NCBI RefSeq assembly: GCF_000003605.2 | Contig: NW_003158231.1 | Coordinates: forward strand, 160,689 to 199,532 | Length of the DNA stretch: 38,844 bases | Reading direction: 5' to 3' | Origin: Saccoglossus kowalevskii | Lineage: Eukaryota > Hemichordata > Enteropneusta > Harrimaniidae | Part shown: positions 11,358-22,511 of the stretch, one piece after another | Position numbering within the stretch: the stretch's first letter is position 1 | How the letters are laid out: each line of letters begins with the position of its first letter | Position numbers and translations under genes: made by a program | Notes under the pieces: model-generated | Seen by the model: the letters and a program-made list of their open reading frames with translations, nothing else | Told to the model about the DNA's origin: nothing | The model's database searches: none

Positions 11358-11895
11358 CTGGTAGCTGTTCCCCGAATAATTCTTTCTGTAATAATTTGGC
11401 TAATGCAGATAGCCATGCTCCTAATTTTAACACTAGTAACATCATCACGCCAATCATATGGTAAAATTAGGGTAAAGTACACACAATCTTCTTTGTTTCT
11501 TACATCTTCAAATAGCACTAGCTTACCGACATAGTCATCAACATTTAGTGCAACATCCCATAAAAATGTAACCAATCTCATATGATACTCATTCATATCC
11601 ATAACATGCTGATTTGTTGTTCCCAGCACATTCCAGCTAGCATCTTTAAAAAGGCGCCGCCATGTTTTGATACACAATTTATATCCATATTGTATGAATC
11701 CGCCCAGACACATATTCTGAACTTGTCAGACGTAAACGAAAGTACACAGCATTAACACTGATAAAACGTAGAAGGCAGCATACAAACAAATTGGCCATAT
11801 TCATAATAAAACTCCTGATATATACATATGATTCTTGTGAACATAATATAGACCATGCTATAACGAATACATGTAGAGCAAATACTGTTGTCATA
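11358..11895 (-). pseudogene. Decayed membrane-protein gene fragment, copy 2
   Basis: One frame runs from a hydrophobic helix (AAFYVLSVLMLCTFVYV) through a TGA into a 121-codon open stretch. That stretch reads KTWRRLFKDASWN, RLVTFLWDVALNVDDYVG and KEDCVYFTLILPY, and ends at donor CCAG|GTCAGT (edge 11358). A second stop interrupts the upstream side. The frame is continuous across the stop, which points to a pseudogene rather than unrelated frames. The arrangement of helices is vaguely XK-like, but I do not recognise the family. Confidence 0.4.
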
Positions 11896-12535
11896 GTATG
11901 TTACAACCCACAAGAACATATGAACTGAGGGGAATTAATTTGTTATTCTATGTTTAATTTGTCATCTCAATTTATTTTATGGCAACAAACAGTTTAAAAC
12001 AAAAAGCACTTCGATTTCAGAACAGTTCATTGCTGATCAGAGTTGTTGTGAACAATCTCAGGTTTGCGAAAACTGAAAAAAAAACGCACTAACTTGTTTT
12101 GAAGTCGTAGTAGATATTGCGAGACATGTGTTTCTTTTAGTTTTTATATTTATCAGTATATTTATCATTTTTATTTAACACGAAATAAGCATGGAGATTA
12201 GAATTAACTATCATGTAAACTTAGTTAAATACACTTTTCTAAGTTATATTTTGATGACATTTCCATTTTTTCGTTGTATATGTAAATTTGTATATGTAAG
12301 GATAGTTCTGTTTTTTTTTCTATTTGCGGTGAAAAGAGGCTGTGTCACCAAAATAATTCGCCACCCGAATTTGACATTTGTATTTTATTTATTGAACTTT
12401 AATACAAATTTTGGGAGTTTTTACTGTCTTGTGCGACAATTCTTGAAAATAATAAACTTTTGTGAGATTTTACAATATTTTTTTGAAAGTAATTTTCAAC
12501 AATTTTCCGAGCAATATCTCGACTTACCAAACACA

Positions 12536-12660
12536 TTTTTCAACTTTGCTCGCCGCTTTTCACATATTGCCTTCAATTCATGTGGTAATGCTCTAATGTA
12601 ATGAAACCTCTCCAAAATTGTATTGACTTCTCTACTCCTGTGTTTGTACTTTCAGAATCC
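12536..12660 (-). other. Coding-like segment ending at a perfect donor
   Basis: The - strand is open over about 42 codons (NTILERFHYIRALPHELKAI then CEKRRAKLKNVF) and ends at TTTG|GTAAGT in phase 1, like the small-exon ladder upstream. No convincing acceptor was found. It is possibly a further exon, function unknown. Confidence 0.25.
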
Positions 12661-14072
12661 CACCACGTATATAAACTGTATGCTGTTAATATAGTTCTAC
12701 CATATTGTTTTACAGGATATAAACCTTCCAGAATAAAAATAAACACTTTTGAATTTGAAAAAAATAACCTGGAAATGCAAGACGCCAGCGTTCTTGTTTC
12801 GCGAGATTAATGTCCCGCTTGTCTTATAGTTTTAAGTTTAAGGCTTGCCAAACAGAAGAGAAGAACGCTTAACGCTTCGTCAGTGTTAGAGATAACCTGG
12901 ATAAACAGCCATTGTATCGATGTTCACAACTAGAATTATGGACTGACTGAACACGTGGAATTACCATTCCATCAGGTATGCTTGCACGAACTCGATTACA
13001 AGAACCAGCAAACTATGTCTCATTAATTCAATTTATTAAATTATTCTCATTAGCGATTATTGTTTTCTCAAAATTCAATGAGCTTGAAATCAATATGATG
13101 GTGCTGACATTTTTTTTTTGTGGTATAAGTACAAGTACGAAACACTGACTTAACAGTCTGGGTTTACATATCCACATTTTGAATCAATCTTGTAAATTAC
13201 ACTCTGACTCAAAGTGTTTCAATTACGTATATTTAATTTAGTGCCAAGGATGATTTAGATCCGGAAAAATAAGAAAAGATAACCATTATAGTTTTGATAT
13301 GTCAGAACCAATATTCGACAAAGACGGAAACCAGAGGAGCAAAATACCTTTCCTTGTTTTTTGTCACATTTATTTAACAGGTTACAAGTCGTCGCATCGC
13401 GTCGTGTTCGGCATGGGACCCATAGCGACATACAACACGCATGTAGAATGCATTGTTTACGCATTGTTTACTGCGCAGCGACTGAATGACATTTTAACAT
13501 TATTATACAAGAGACTGTATATTACCATTGGTTACGCTACTTTATTCTAATGATTTTTGTATCCAGTACAAGTGTAATAACGTTTCCATGGCTGCGGAAT
13601 ACGACAAAATCGCGATATCTTCTCCTTAATTTGTCCTGTTCAAAATAAGAAAATATATATATATGTGAATAATATAACAATCTTCATGAATTAGACCATT
13701 TCTACAAATAAACCTTTACAGATTCATATTATGTGGGATATTTTTTTTTTATTAACCCATATACCGTTTGAAATACATAGTCACTGAAAAGTTGATACAC
13801 AATTATGCACAGGAATGACTAGACTATTTCAGAATTTCATTATGCACACATTCTCATTTAGAGCAACCATTCAAGTAAAAATAGGAATAACTAAGTTGAT
13901 CATTCTTAATGACCCGATTTAATCTGTTGGTTAAGTCTTGGGATAGTTATATGGTAGTGTGTCTGGCGTTTATCAACTATGTATCATATTGGAATTTATA
14001 TATACGGAACATGTTTGGCGTCATGTATGTTGTTTGCTTGTATTAATGTATGTATGTTGTTTGCTTGTTTAC

Positions 14073-14108
14073 CTTAATCTTTAAACAACTATACGTGCCT
14101 CTCTGCCT
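14073..14108 (-). pseudogene. Fifth small-exon copy with in-frame stop
   Basis: The intron side (CTTATTTCTTTTCTAATTG, then TAG or GGCAG as acceptor) and the donor AAG|GTAAAC match the 15724-15756 copy. In phase 1 it reads EAERHV and then TAG. It is either a decayed duplicate or the terminal exon of the gene. Confidence 0.35.
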
Positions 14109-14897
14109 CTACAATTAGAAAAGAAATAAGGCAAATGTTAAATTGAATAGGTGTTTTTTTATATGTAAATTATTCATGAAGACCATATTTTCTATAAGTA
14201 TTGTTTGTCTTGTTTGATGCGAGTATTATATGAGTGGTCAATAATTGTCACAGTTGACGAGCTACTGCAAGTCCACATTACGTTCCATCAAACATGCGCA
14301 ATATCGGTACCCCTCTCCGGGCAAGGAGCGTTCTCCGGAAATGCACTCAATAGTACCCGTGCCGTTTACTGTACGCTTACAATGTACTATGCTAGTTTTG
14401 CTTCAAAATTATCTTTATTTCCCCCAACTCTATAAGAAAAATGCGTTATATCGTGGCGTGGTCTCCATGATTTTTGAATTTTAACGATATGTGAATCAAG
14501 CCTCCACTATAAACTTTCGCATCTGTGATTATGTCGCAGTAAAATCGTTTGTGCGGCGTCCCTGGGTGAACACCATCAATTGTCTTAAAAATAGATCCGT
14601 AGTACATCGTGGCCATTCATTAGTACATTAGGCCAATTTTATATGATATTTCAATCGTGTGCATGCGCCGCAAAACTTAAAATATTGCCAACTATTTTGA
14701 TTTCAATTATTTCCATGGGATAACAAATTTAGTATTTTTTTGCAAATTTTTAATTCATTATCAGTATGTTTAAATTTCCGTCAATTAACATTATGGCATC
14801 TTACGTCTGCCAAATAACGGCCAAATAAATACGTGGAATCATTAATTACTAAGGACCTCTCGGTACCGACGGCCAACTCGGCGTCCTGGGAGGAAAT

Positions 14898-15038
14898 CTA
14901 CTCACCACGCCACGCCACCTCGATACCTCTCCTTCCCGGAAACATGCTTTCCAATACGAGACTGATTTCTCTATAAGTTCGGCCATTTAAAATCATATTC
15001 TGGACAAGATTTTTATCAATTAAATGGTCGGCTTCCAT
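14898..15038 (-). CDS. Integrase-type N-terminal helix-turn-helix frame
   Basis: From the first ATG (15038; upstream in-frame TGA) it reads MEADHLIDKNLVQNMILNGR then TYREISLVLESMFPGRRG, and stops at TAG 14900-14898. A consensus donor (GTG|GTGAGT, exon edge 14906) lies just before the stop, so it may be a first coding exon ending in phase 1. The pattern NG.TY.EIS..L....PGRRG is like the N-terminal helix-turn-helix of integrase-core proteins (mobile-element derived) common in fish and marine invertebrates. No integrase catalytic core was found downstream. It is either a truncated copy or the first exon of a broken gene. Confidence 0.5.
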   Translation of the reverse strand: MEADHLIDKNLVQNMILNGRTYREISLVLESMFPGRRGIEVAWRGE

Positions 15039-15250
15039 TGCTGCTCCGAATCATTCGGAAAATGGCAGCACAAAAACCGCGCAAATTCATTTCACCGCCA
15101 ATTTACAACGGTTTTCACACAGACACCAGTTAATTCCGTTACCTAATGGCTGAAGCAATTTCACATCGACCAGATACGCCCCAAAACAGATGACGAGATT
15201 TGACAGGATCGGCCAATGCGCATGCGTATAAAACAGCTGGTACTAATATC
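15038..15250 (-). promoter_or_regulatory. CpG-richer promoter-like island upstream of 15038
   Basis: Reading on the - strand there is a TATAC/NRF1-like site (TACGCATGCGCATTGG, 15216-15232) that runs directly into a CCAAT box. About 180 bp of relatively GC-rich sequence follows to the ATG at 15038. This stands out against AT-rich surroundings and is positioned as a promoter for the short helix-turn-helix frame. Confidence 0.4.
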
Positions 15251-15723
15251 TTAATATTCTAATTTCCTAATAACTTATTTTGCACTCGTGCAATGCAAAA
15301 TACATATTTGAGTAGGTTGGTTGGCCATCAAGGACCATCCTATGGCACCCAATGCATATATCACCAATACCATAGTACAGAGTTATGTTAACAGCGAATC
15401 AAAAATAAGACTAATATACTAATTTTTTATTGTAAGAATGAGATTACATTGTGAAATGGCCAGGATGTACCACAGATCAAAATGCTTTTCAATTTATATG
15501 AAATCGATTGGACAGATGGCGGTAACATACAAACAGTTGGATGTTCTCGCTCTTTATAATACACCTCACATTAAGTGCGTCTTGAGGTTAATATAATCAT
15601 ATATTTAGTGTGCTTGTTTATTGTTTGTCATTATAATGTGTTTGTATTTGCCACTTATGAATCCCAATTTACATCTTGTATGTTTGATATAATATACACA
15701 GTGTTGTTGGGTTAACTTGTTAC

Positions 15724-15756
15724 CTTCTTCGCGTTTTTTGTCCCGAAATTCCCTCT
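15724..15756 (-). CDS. Small exon 4 (33 nt, symmetric phase 1)
   Basis: The acceptor is TTGTATCGGCAG and the donor GAAG|GTAACA. Eleven codons after a shared first base read REFRDKKREE, all charged. It fits the phase of either preceding exon (18031 or 17042). The intron side is similar to the 18031-18069 and 14073-14108 exons. Confidence 0.45.
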
Positions 15757-16224
15757 CTGCCGATACAATTGAAAAATAAGGAAAAGAATATTAGATTAGA
15801 AAGATGGTGTATACAAACATGTATACAAACACATTAATGTGTACCAGATGACCTATGTAGAATATGTCAGTTCTGGAAGACAAAATTATGTTCAATGCAG
15901 TCAGCATTGTATATTGCAAAAGGGCAATAATAATTCAAATTCTTCTCTCCATTGAGACTGAAATTCGGGTCATTCTAATTAATCTTACGTCACGGGATTC
16001 TCATCTGACGTATTCAATGTACTCGTACTAGATTGTTACTGCAAGCCAACACACAACGCCTTTACTACACGGGAATCATGTATACAAACATATTACTGCG
16101 GTTATTCTAATGAACCCTTGTTCAGTATGACAGTGCTACACTATATACATAACAAACAGACACAGATTCCTAAAGTCAATTCCAAAATGATTTGATAAAC
16201 CAGAAGTTTAACAATAAAGAACCA

Positions 16225-16665
16225 TGTGTAACAGCTCATACCGAAATCTCTGTGGAACCATTTTATAGTGAACAGAAATCAGAAATCAATGCACATATTC
16301 AAACCCAGGAGCATTATTAAACAGGAAAGTCGAAGGACTATTTCAATGCTGCATGATGCACAGCTGAATTAATTTCAATACATCAGTAAACAATATGTAA
16401 CCATTTTGAGATGACTAGTTTTGATGTCACATATGTAACAGCCCCTGCCGAAATCTCTGTGGAACCATTTTATAGTGAAACAATCCCCATATTTAAACCG
16501 AGGAACAATGAAATCACAATTGGTTGCATACAATGGCAGATATCAGTACCCAATACAACATAGTGGCTGTCCCGCCATTATTAAACAGGATAGTCACGGG
16601 ACTATTTTAATGCTGTATAATACACCAGACAGCTGACTTAATTTGAATACATCAGTGAACTATGT
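16225..16665. repeat. About 210-bp tandem duplication
   Basis: Two units beginning TGTAACAGC share CCGAAATCTCTGTGGAACCA and TTATTAAACAGGA, then CTGAATTAATTTCAATACAT-like blocks. The second unit starts near 16434. It lies between small exons 3 and 4. Confidence 0.8.
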
Positions 16666-16794
16666 ATTCTTTTTGGCTGGGATTGTTCATTCCAACGATC
16701 AAAACAAGTGCATCAATCATGGTGGTTCTTATTTCTGTGTGCCTGCCTAACGGAGCAGTTTTAAATTTCACTATGTATGCCAAAAAGTTAACAG

Positions 16795-16925
16795 CCCGGA
16801 TTAACAATTCTGTATTGACGATAATTTTCAAATACTTCCATTACCTTCCCAATTAGACACACTAAATTAGACACATTTAGCACAATAGCGACAATGACCA
16901 CGACGGTCTGAATGATGCCAGGGAA
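16795..16925 (-). pseudogene. Possible further GAIN-like fragment
   Basis: On the - strand an open stretch encodes TVVVIVAIVLNVSNLVCLIG and then VMEVFENYRQY, and it ends in a stop. It reads like the next GAIN helix (VV.IV..VLNVSN) after the 17042-17143 exon. The acceptor (CATCATTCAG) needs phase 0, whereas the preceding exon leaves phase 1. Either the join is wrong or the gene is broken here. Confidence 0.3.
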
Positions 16926-17041
16926 TCATTGATTATCACCTACATCCAGAACTATAGTAATCAGATTCATTTTAACAGGAAGAATGTTTATGATGTAATC
17001 TATTTTAATATTATGTATATACTTTAATCAGTATTTTTTAC

Positions 17042-17143
17042 TTTGTTGTATTAGCACCCTATGGGCTACTTCTGTGTTTTCCGGGGTTAAATCAAGTGAT
17101 TTATTGAAAGTATCAGCTATCTTTTCAGTATCTGCAGCTTCTA
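17042..17143 (-). CDS. GAIN-like exon (102 nt, symmetric phase 1)
   Basis: The acceptor is TTGGTGTTGCAG and the donor AAA|GTAAAA. Thirty-four codons in phase 1-1 encode EAADTEKIADTFNKSL then DLTPENTEVAHRVLIQQ. The pattern, an amphipathic helix followed by LTPENTEVA..VL, is like the first helices of GAIN subdomain A in adhesion GPCRs. It fits in frame after the 18031-18069 exon. No GPS motif or seven-helix exons were found, so the gene may be incomplete or decayed. The family call is tentative. Confidence 0.45.
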
Positions 17144-18030
17144 CTGCAACACCAATACCAAGTTAAGCGCCGTTTTCTGTAAAACCATCTTCTTCACCTT
17201 AGTTGGTTATTGCGTGTCTTTACCGTTGGAATCCAGTATATGCGTAATATGCGTTTAGCAGTAATTATAGTAATACATGCATATACAAATGAATGCTATA
17301 TATGTGATATATGTACTACGCGCCATTTTGAAAGACGTGGTAGCTTGTGTGACTGCCTGTTACGGCGAGAAACTTGCCGTGATCGCTTGTTTGAATACCG
17401 TGTTGTAGGTTGTAATACATCCATGCTCGCTTGCGTGTGAAATCATGTGGTAGCATTCATATATACAACAGTTATACATACACCCATATGTGTACATCCA
17501 TAACTACACCCCGATGAAGGGCCATATTATATACAAATAAATACATGCACTCAGGATTACTGGAGCTGAACATTGTCAGCGAGCTTAGATATTATGAATT
17601 AAACAGAATTAGAAAATGATATTATACCGAAATTGTTCATTGCCTGGGTATATCAACAACACATTTCACTAGCTTTTATATATGGATCTTTTATTCATAT
17701 ATACATTTTGTTCTTAACTGCCACTACACAATTTAGCATGCAGGTGTACAGTATAGTATGTGGTAATACCGTACGTTTTATGTATTTTTCATGTACAATC
17801 ATTTTGGTATTGGTATGCATGTGCATATTGGTGTGACTTGCAGACAGTATTATACATTTGAGACATATTTATTACATTCTAATCTCGTCAAGGCAAACAA
17901 AAAAATAATTTTTGTTATTTAACCATTGAAACATACAGTATAAGTACCGAACTGGATATTTCCTGGATATCTATTTAATAGCTCGCATGTCAGTGGTTAT
18001 TTCAACTTACTTACTCTACAACTAACTTAC

Positions 18031-18069
18031 CTTCATCACGTTCTTCGTACCAAAACCAAAAATCCTTCG
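18031..18069 (-). CDS. Small exon 3 (39 nt, symmetric phase 1)
   Basis: The acceptor is GCATTGGCAG and the donor GAAG|GTAAGT (perfect consensus). Thirteen codons read AKDFWFWYEERDE in the phase set by the preceding exon. Its upstream intron edge (TTTTCAATTGCATTGGCAG) closely resembles that of the exon at 15756. Confidence 0.5.
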
Positions 18070-19126
18070 CTGCCAATGCAATTGAAAATAATATATGAGT
18101 ACTATGTTGGATAGCCGGTGTATTTTAATTACTCGCAGTATCATTGGACAGCATTAAATAGTCGAATTTTACACTGCAAATTAAATAAAAAATGCACTAT
18201 ATCACGAGTTCGATATTATCCTAATCAGTGTACGCTTTTACAAAGCTAGTTGTTACAAAAACTATAGTGTATGTTCCAAAATAAATGTCACCCACAGCAT
18301 AACGTTAAATGTTGGAAAGAAAATCTGTGCTAGCGTACCGATTACCCTGTGATTTTGATAAACCACGTAAAGCAACAAGTAGTATATTGCATACAATGCG
18401 ATGTCTTTGGATTGTCGTATCATAACCCTTCATTCCCCTCTCTGTGAGGCGGGGTGTTTGGTTCAAGTAATTACAGAATAGCCCAATAAAAATGGCATGA
18501 TATATATTGTGTTATGTAACAAAACCTTTTCTCAAACTATGGCGATACCATGCAGTATTTTGTATTTTCCGTATACAAATCATCATTGATACTATGCATG
18601 GTAAATATAATATTTGTAACGTTGTTCAATTGTTCATCGCTGATAATGCAATTAAATTGAAAAGATGCATCAAGTATTGGGTTCAAAAGGCGGTGGTTTT
18701 TATTAATCACAATAACTTTATACAACAACAATTATTCAAGTTTTTCACAATAATAAATTAAACTGTGATTGCTCAACTTGTTTGGTTGCCATCTTGAATT
18801 AGAATTGAACCGAAAGTTAGCATTTTGACCTTTTTCCAAAGTATCTTGACACTCAGAGATTTTTGTCAAAGCGCCGTTAGCACATGAACTATACAGTGAA
18901 TGAATACAAACTATAGCGATCTTGTGGACTTTTCACAACAAAACAGCAATAAACGCGGAAAAAAATCAGAACTATCGTACGGGAAATGGTTTGTTTCGCG
19001 TCCCATATTCACGTGTTGCTATCATTGCCAGTGATCATATTTTTTCTTGTTTTTTCCGCAAAAAGGAAATGGGGTAGCTGTCAAATTGACTTCTATTTTA
19101 ATTTTGGGCATTCGTTGCCCACTCAC

Positions 19127-19279
19127 TTTCGAACAATAGAAAATATAATGCAATAAATCACTGTTTCTCGTGTTTTTTGTGGAGCTTTCATTCACCGTTT
19201 TTGCTGTGGGTGAGGATGACTTCATTTTAATAATAGCTTCCGCCCGCGCCTGTTCATAGACCATGTCGGTCTTTAACAC
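19127..19279 (-). other. Coding-like segment, unassigned
   Basis: The frame is open with balanced codon use. It reads MVYEQARAEAIIKMKSSSPT from the ATG at 19264 and ends SDLLHYIFYCSK at a consensus donor (AAA|GTGAGT). It lies between small exons 2 and 3 but leaves phase 0, so it cannot be a simple cassette exon of that gene. It may be an alternative first exon or chance. Confidence 0.25.
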
Positions 19280-20109
19280 ACCAGGTATTTAGCATTGTTC
19301 CCAGGAAGGTATATATCAAGACTTCCAAAATATATTACAACCCAAAACTAATTAGGTATGTGCATTGTTCCTGCGCATATATGTACTCATTTCCATTATA
19401 ATGTGATGATTATTTTTAAAACACTGGTAGAAAGCTGGAAACTAAATTAAATAAACCAAAACATAATTAGATCGTCGCATTCAAGTTGTCTTATATTATA
19501 AATATGTAGCAAGATTGAATGAAATAATATAAGTACTGGAGATAAATTATTATGCAAAACAAGTAATTAATCATCACAGATTTTATAGCCAAAATATTGA
19601 GGTCTTTGCATTGTACCAGATCTTCTATGCACCAAGTTTAATTGGAATGTGATGATTTATATTTGATATATCAGTAGAAAAGCCGAAAATTGTTTAATCA
19701 TTATGCAAATTAGGTGATAAATATTCAACCCAATTCTCGAGCAATTATTAACCCGGAAGTACCACAACATGTCTTCAGTGCAGAAGCTTACATTTTAATA
19801 TGAAATGTATGTTTTATCACCAAAAACTTTTTGTGATCCACTTGTCGAGTTCTCTTCGATGATAGTAGTTTCGACATTTTGAACAAAACAAAATAGTGAC
19901 CAAAGAGAATGTTTTAATATTTCCATATGAAGAGAAATGACACATGCGGATATCAGTTCTATGTATGATTAATACAATCATTGTGCAATATATGCTGCCC
20001 TTACGAGTATGAACTTTTACATCCTAAGAAAAATGTAATTCAGAATTATGTAATTTACCACAGAGCTATAATAAGAACTGAATATAATGATGGTTATATG
20101 AATACTAAC

Positions 20110-20143
20110 CTTCATCAACCATAATTCGATGTTCTCGCAAACC
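20110..20143 (-). CDS. Small exon 2 of the signal-peptide gene (34 nt)
   Basis: The acceptor is TTCTACAG and the donor GAAG|GTTAGT, phase 0 to 1. It encodes GLREHRIMVDE and reads directly on from the signal-peptide exon. The exon is too short to be convincing alone. Phase fit and the shared D/E-E-G ending with the next exons are the support. Confidence 0.5.
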
Positions 20144-21477
20144 CTGTAGAATTCAAGGGGAAAAAAATGGGTACATTATTACAGATACATTGTAAAATAT
20201 GTTTTGAATAGAAGAAAATCGCAACTGACATATCCCACAATGCTACAATATGCAATATATGTAATGTGCTTCCTTAAAATCACAGCTTAATTCAGAACTT
20301 GTTTAACTAATCTGCTCACTGGTTACGTTACGTTAACTATTTGATATCTTCGTCTGATTTGTGAACTTTAAAATAATTTCATCAGTCCACAAAGAACAAT
20401 TCAGTAAAAACAACATATAACCCAGTAATCACACGGCTTTTGTTAGAAACCTGACATCCACGCCAGAGAAGTGACATATCACCGGCAAACATCTGTGATA
20501 GAATATGTGATAGATTAAAAAAACTTCGCTATTTCTGGCAAAACATCTCTAGGAAATTAAATCTTTGATTAACATCGGCTCGAAATTGTTTAAACTAACA
20601 TTTTTGGTACAACGTCAGGGTAGAAAAAGACACGTTTTTAATATTCCAGTATTCATGAAAAAGTAACCCAGGTAATAAGTACATCGTGTACCTCTATGAG
20701 TACCCCCTCACAGGGTAACAAGTTGTTGTTTGTTTTTGTTTTGTTTTTAAATCTCACAAACTTCCAAATGCTGGAAAATATATACCTCGTACGCAGGAAA
20801 GAGTTTGTTGTCAAAGCAACCAGTAGAAATCCGCTAATTTTAATCATATTTGAGTATAGATCTAAGGATAACTAAGAAGTTTTTTACATTTTTAGTAATG
20901 GTGGTATGCAGTTGAGTTATGCTTAGTTAGAACCACGACTTTAAATTGAACAATTATCTGCCCATTTTACTATTAACTAAGTTTGATGAATGTCCAACAC
21001 TGATAGTAACAATGATTACTGTGTTTTTTATGTGAACCTAAACAATGAATAATGCCAGTGTGTCTAAATGACATATTATGCTCTACTTTATGTGGTGTGT
21101 ATGTGAGTGTATAAGCCATCGATGACCAACCTATTGGAATCGAGACACAGAGTCATACCATACCATAAGCTGTATCAACACTATTACACTGGAAGTATGT
21201 CGTCGAGATACCATGTTTTATTTGGCATGATAAGCGCTTTTTGTTTCTTCCATTGATATATTACAAGCATTAATTTGTTAACTTGATGAGAGGTATTCAA
21301 ACCATTCAAGGTCGTGTGGCTAGTAAATAGTTTGATAATGGATTAGATTGCTATGTTGCTAATACAAATTCAAGGTGTCATTATCATTGTATGATGCGGT
21401 TGGATATGTTGCATTGTATATATTGGATATGTCGTAATGATTTCTACATAGATGTATTACGTATATAAAAAAATTAC

Positions 21478-21546
21478 CTGACATTCCATACGTACGACGA
21501 GAGAAAACACAACACATAGAACCAGCATTGCCTTATAGCATGTCAT
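21478..21546 (-). CDS. Signal-peptide exon of a candidate small-exon gene
   Basis: After a good acceptor (TTTTCATGCAG, edge 21550) the exon opens with ATG at 21546. It encodes MTCYKAMLVLCVVFSLVVRM then ECQ, ending at CAG|GTAATT in phase 0. The order Lys, hydrophobic core, polar end is a textbook secretory signal peptide. A 5' UTR exon must lie upstream. It is probably the start of the gene whose small exons lie at 20143 and below. The product is unknown to me. Confidence 0.6.
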
Positions 21547-22251
21547 ATTCCTGCATGAAAACATTAAAATAATAAGCAGCTGAAGTACACAAATTGTTTA
21601 GGACTAGACTCAGGTTTGTTGACATTTATATTGAAACATATGTTTCTCAGTGAAGACCACATTTAACTTCTGCACAATAATTCAAGTTGCTGAACAGCAT
21701 ATATTTTTTCTATAACACTAACAAACACACAGTTACAGACAGTGGTGACGTTACAGGTTCAAATTATAAACTGAATGAATTTAAACGTTTGGAAAAGGTG
21801 GCAGATATCAGTGATGGGTATCGGATAGAGGTTTTGCCCATTGAATACAATTGATAGATGAGGGATACACGTTGTGGATAGTGAACATGCAATAGTTGCA
21901 CAGTGCGTTAAATTCGTAGATGTAGCTGGATTAATCCTTTCGTCACCGGATTTTCTCGCCTAATTGTTCTGCATTTTATCTTATATTCTTCAATATTTCT
22001 GGAAAGGAACCCTAATTTTGGAGACAAAATTTGAGTAAATTTTCCGATTTTACTAAAAAAATAATTGGCTATTTTCGTTCCAATCCTTTTATGAAAAGTG
22101 CATACTATACGGGACTTGTTTATGATGAAAAGAGGGAGCTGGTGGTGAAAAGGTTAAAGCAGTGTACAACAGATAAAAGTGGTGGTTGGTATTTAAAACT
22201 GAAAGGTGCTGGACAAAATGCAGGTAATTTGCAATAATTTGTACACACACC

Positions 22252-22309
22252 AGTCCGCCATCTTTGTGCTACAGGGGTATGCACCCTGTATGCACAAAGA
22301 TGGCGGACT
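22252..22309. repeat. Near-perfect hairpin with inverted AAGATGGCGGA motifs
   Basis: The outer arms 22252-22269 and 22292-22309 are perfectly complementary (18 bp). Inner arms TACAGGG/CCCTGTA add 7 bp with a single bulged T and a 7-nt loop. Each outer arm holds a YY1-like AAGATGGCGG core. Confidence 0.9.
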
Positions 22310-22511
22310 AGTGTTTGATCTTTTCCAGTTTATATACTACTAGAATTGACTCCCAGCTACGAAGTACATATTGTTAGATGTCAGTAATACTGCGTTAGTA
22401 TTTGATCGAATAAAGCAGCGTTGAAGCTCCAATTTTCCACGAAGAGTTCCAGTTTTACAAATATATCTATGTCTCCACTATATATCGGACGGGCTAGGGA
22501 GTCAACTCTAT

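Noticed and set aside
12191-12601. 136-codon + strand open frame
   Set aside because: Phe/Ile/Asn-rich from AT-rich sequence, with no domain pattern or splice context. The opposite strand holds a better exon candidate ending at 12536.
13255-13550. Overlapping frames on both strands (69 and 83 codons)
   Set aside because: Neither has splice support or a recognisable motif, and they mirror each other.
22031-22237. Frame with KSGGWYLKLKGAGQNAG and a possible donor
   Set aside because: It looks protein-like but has no ATG start, no clear acceptor and no recognised family. Left out as a gene, worth a search only.
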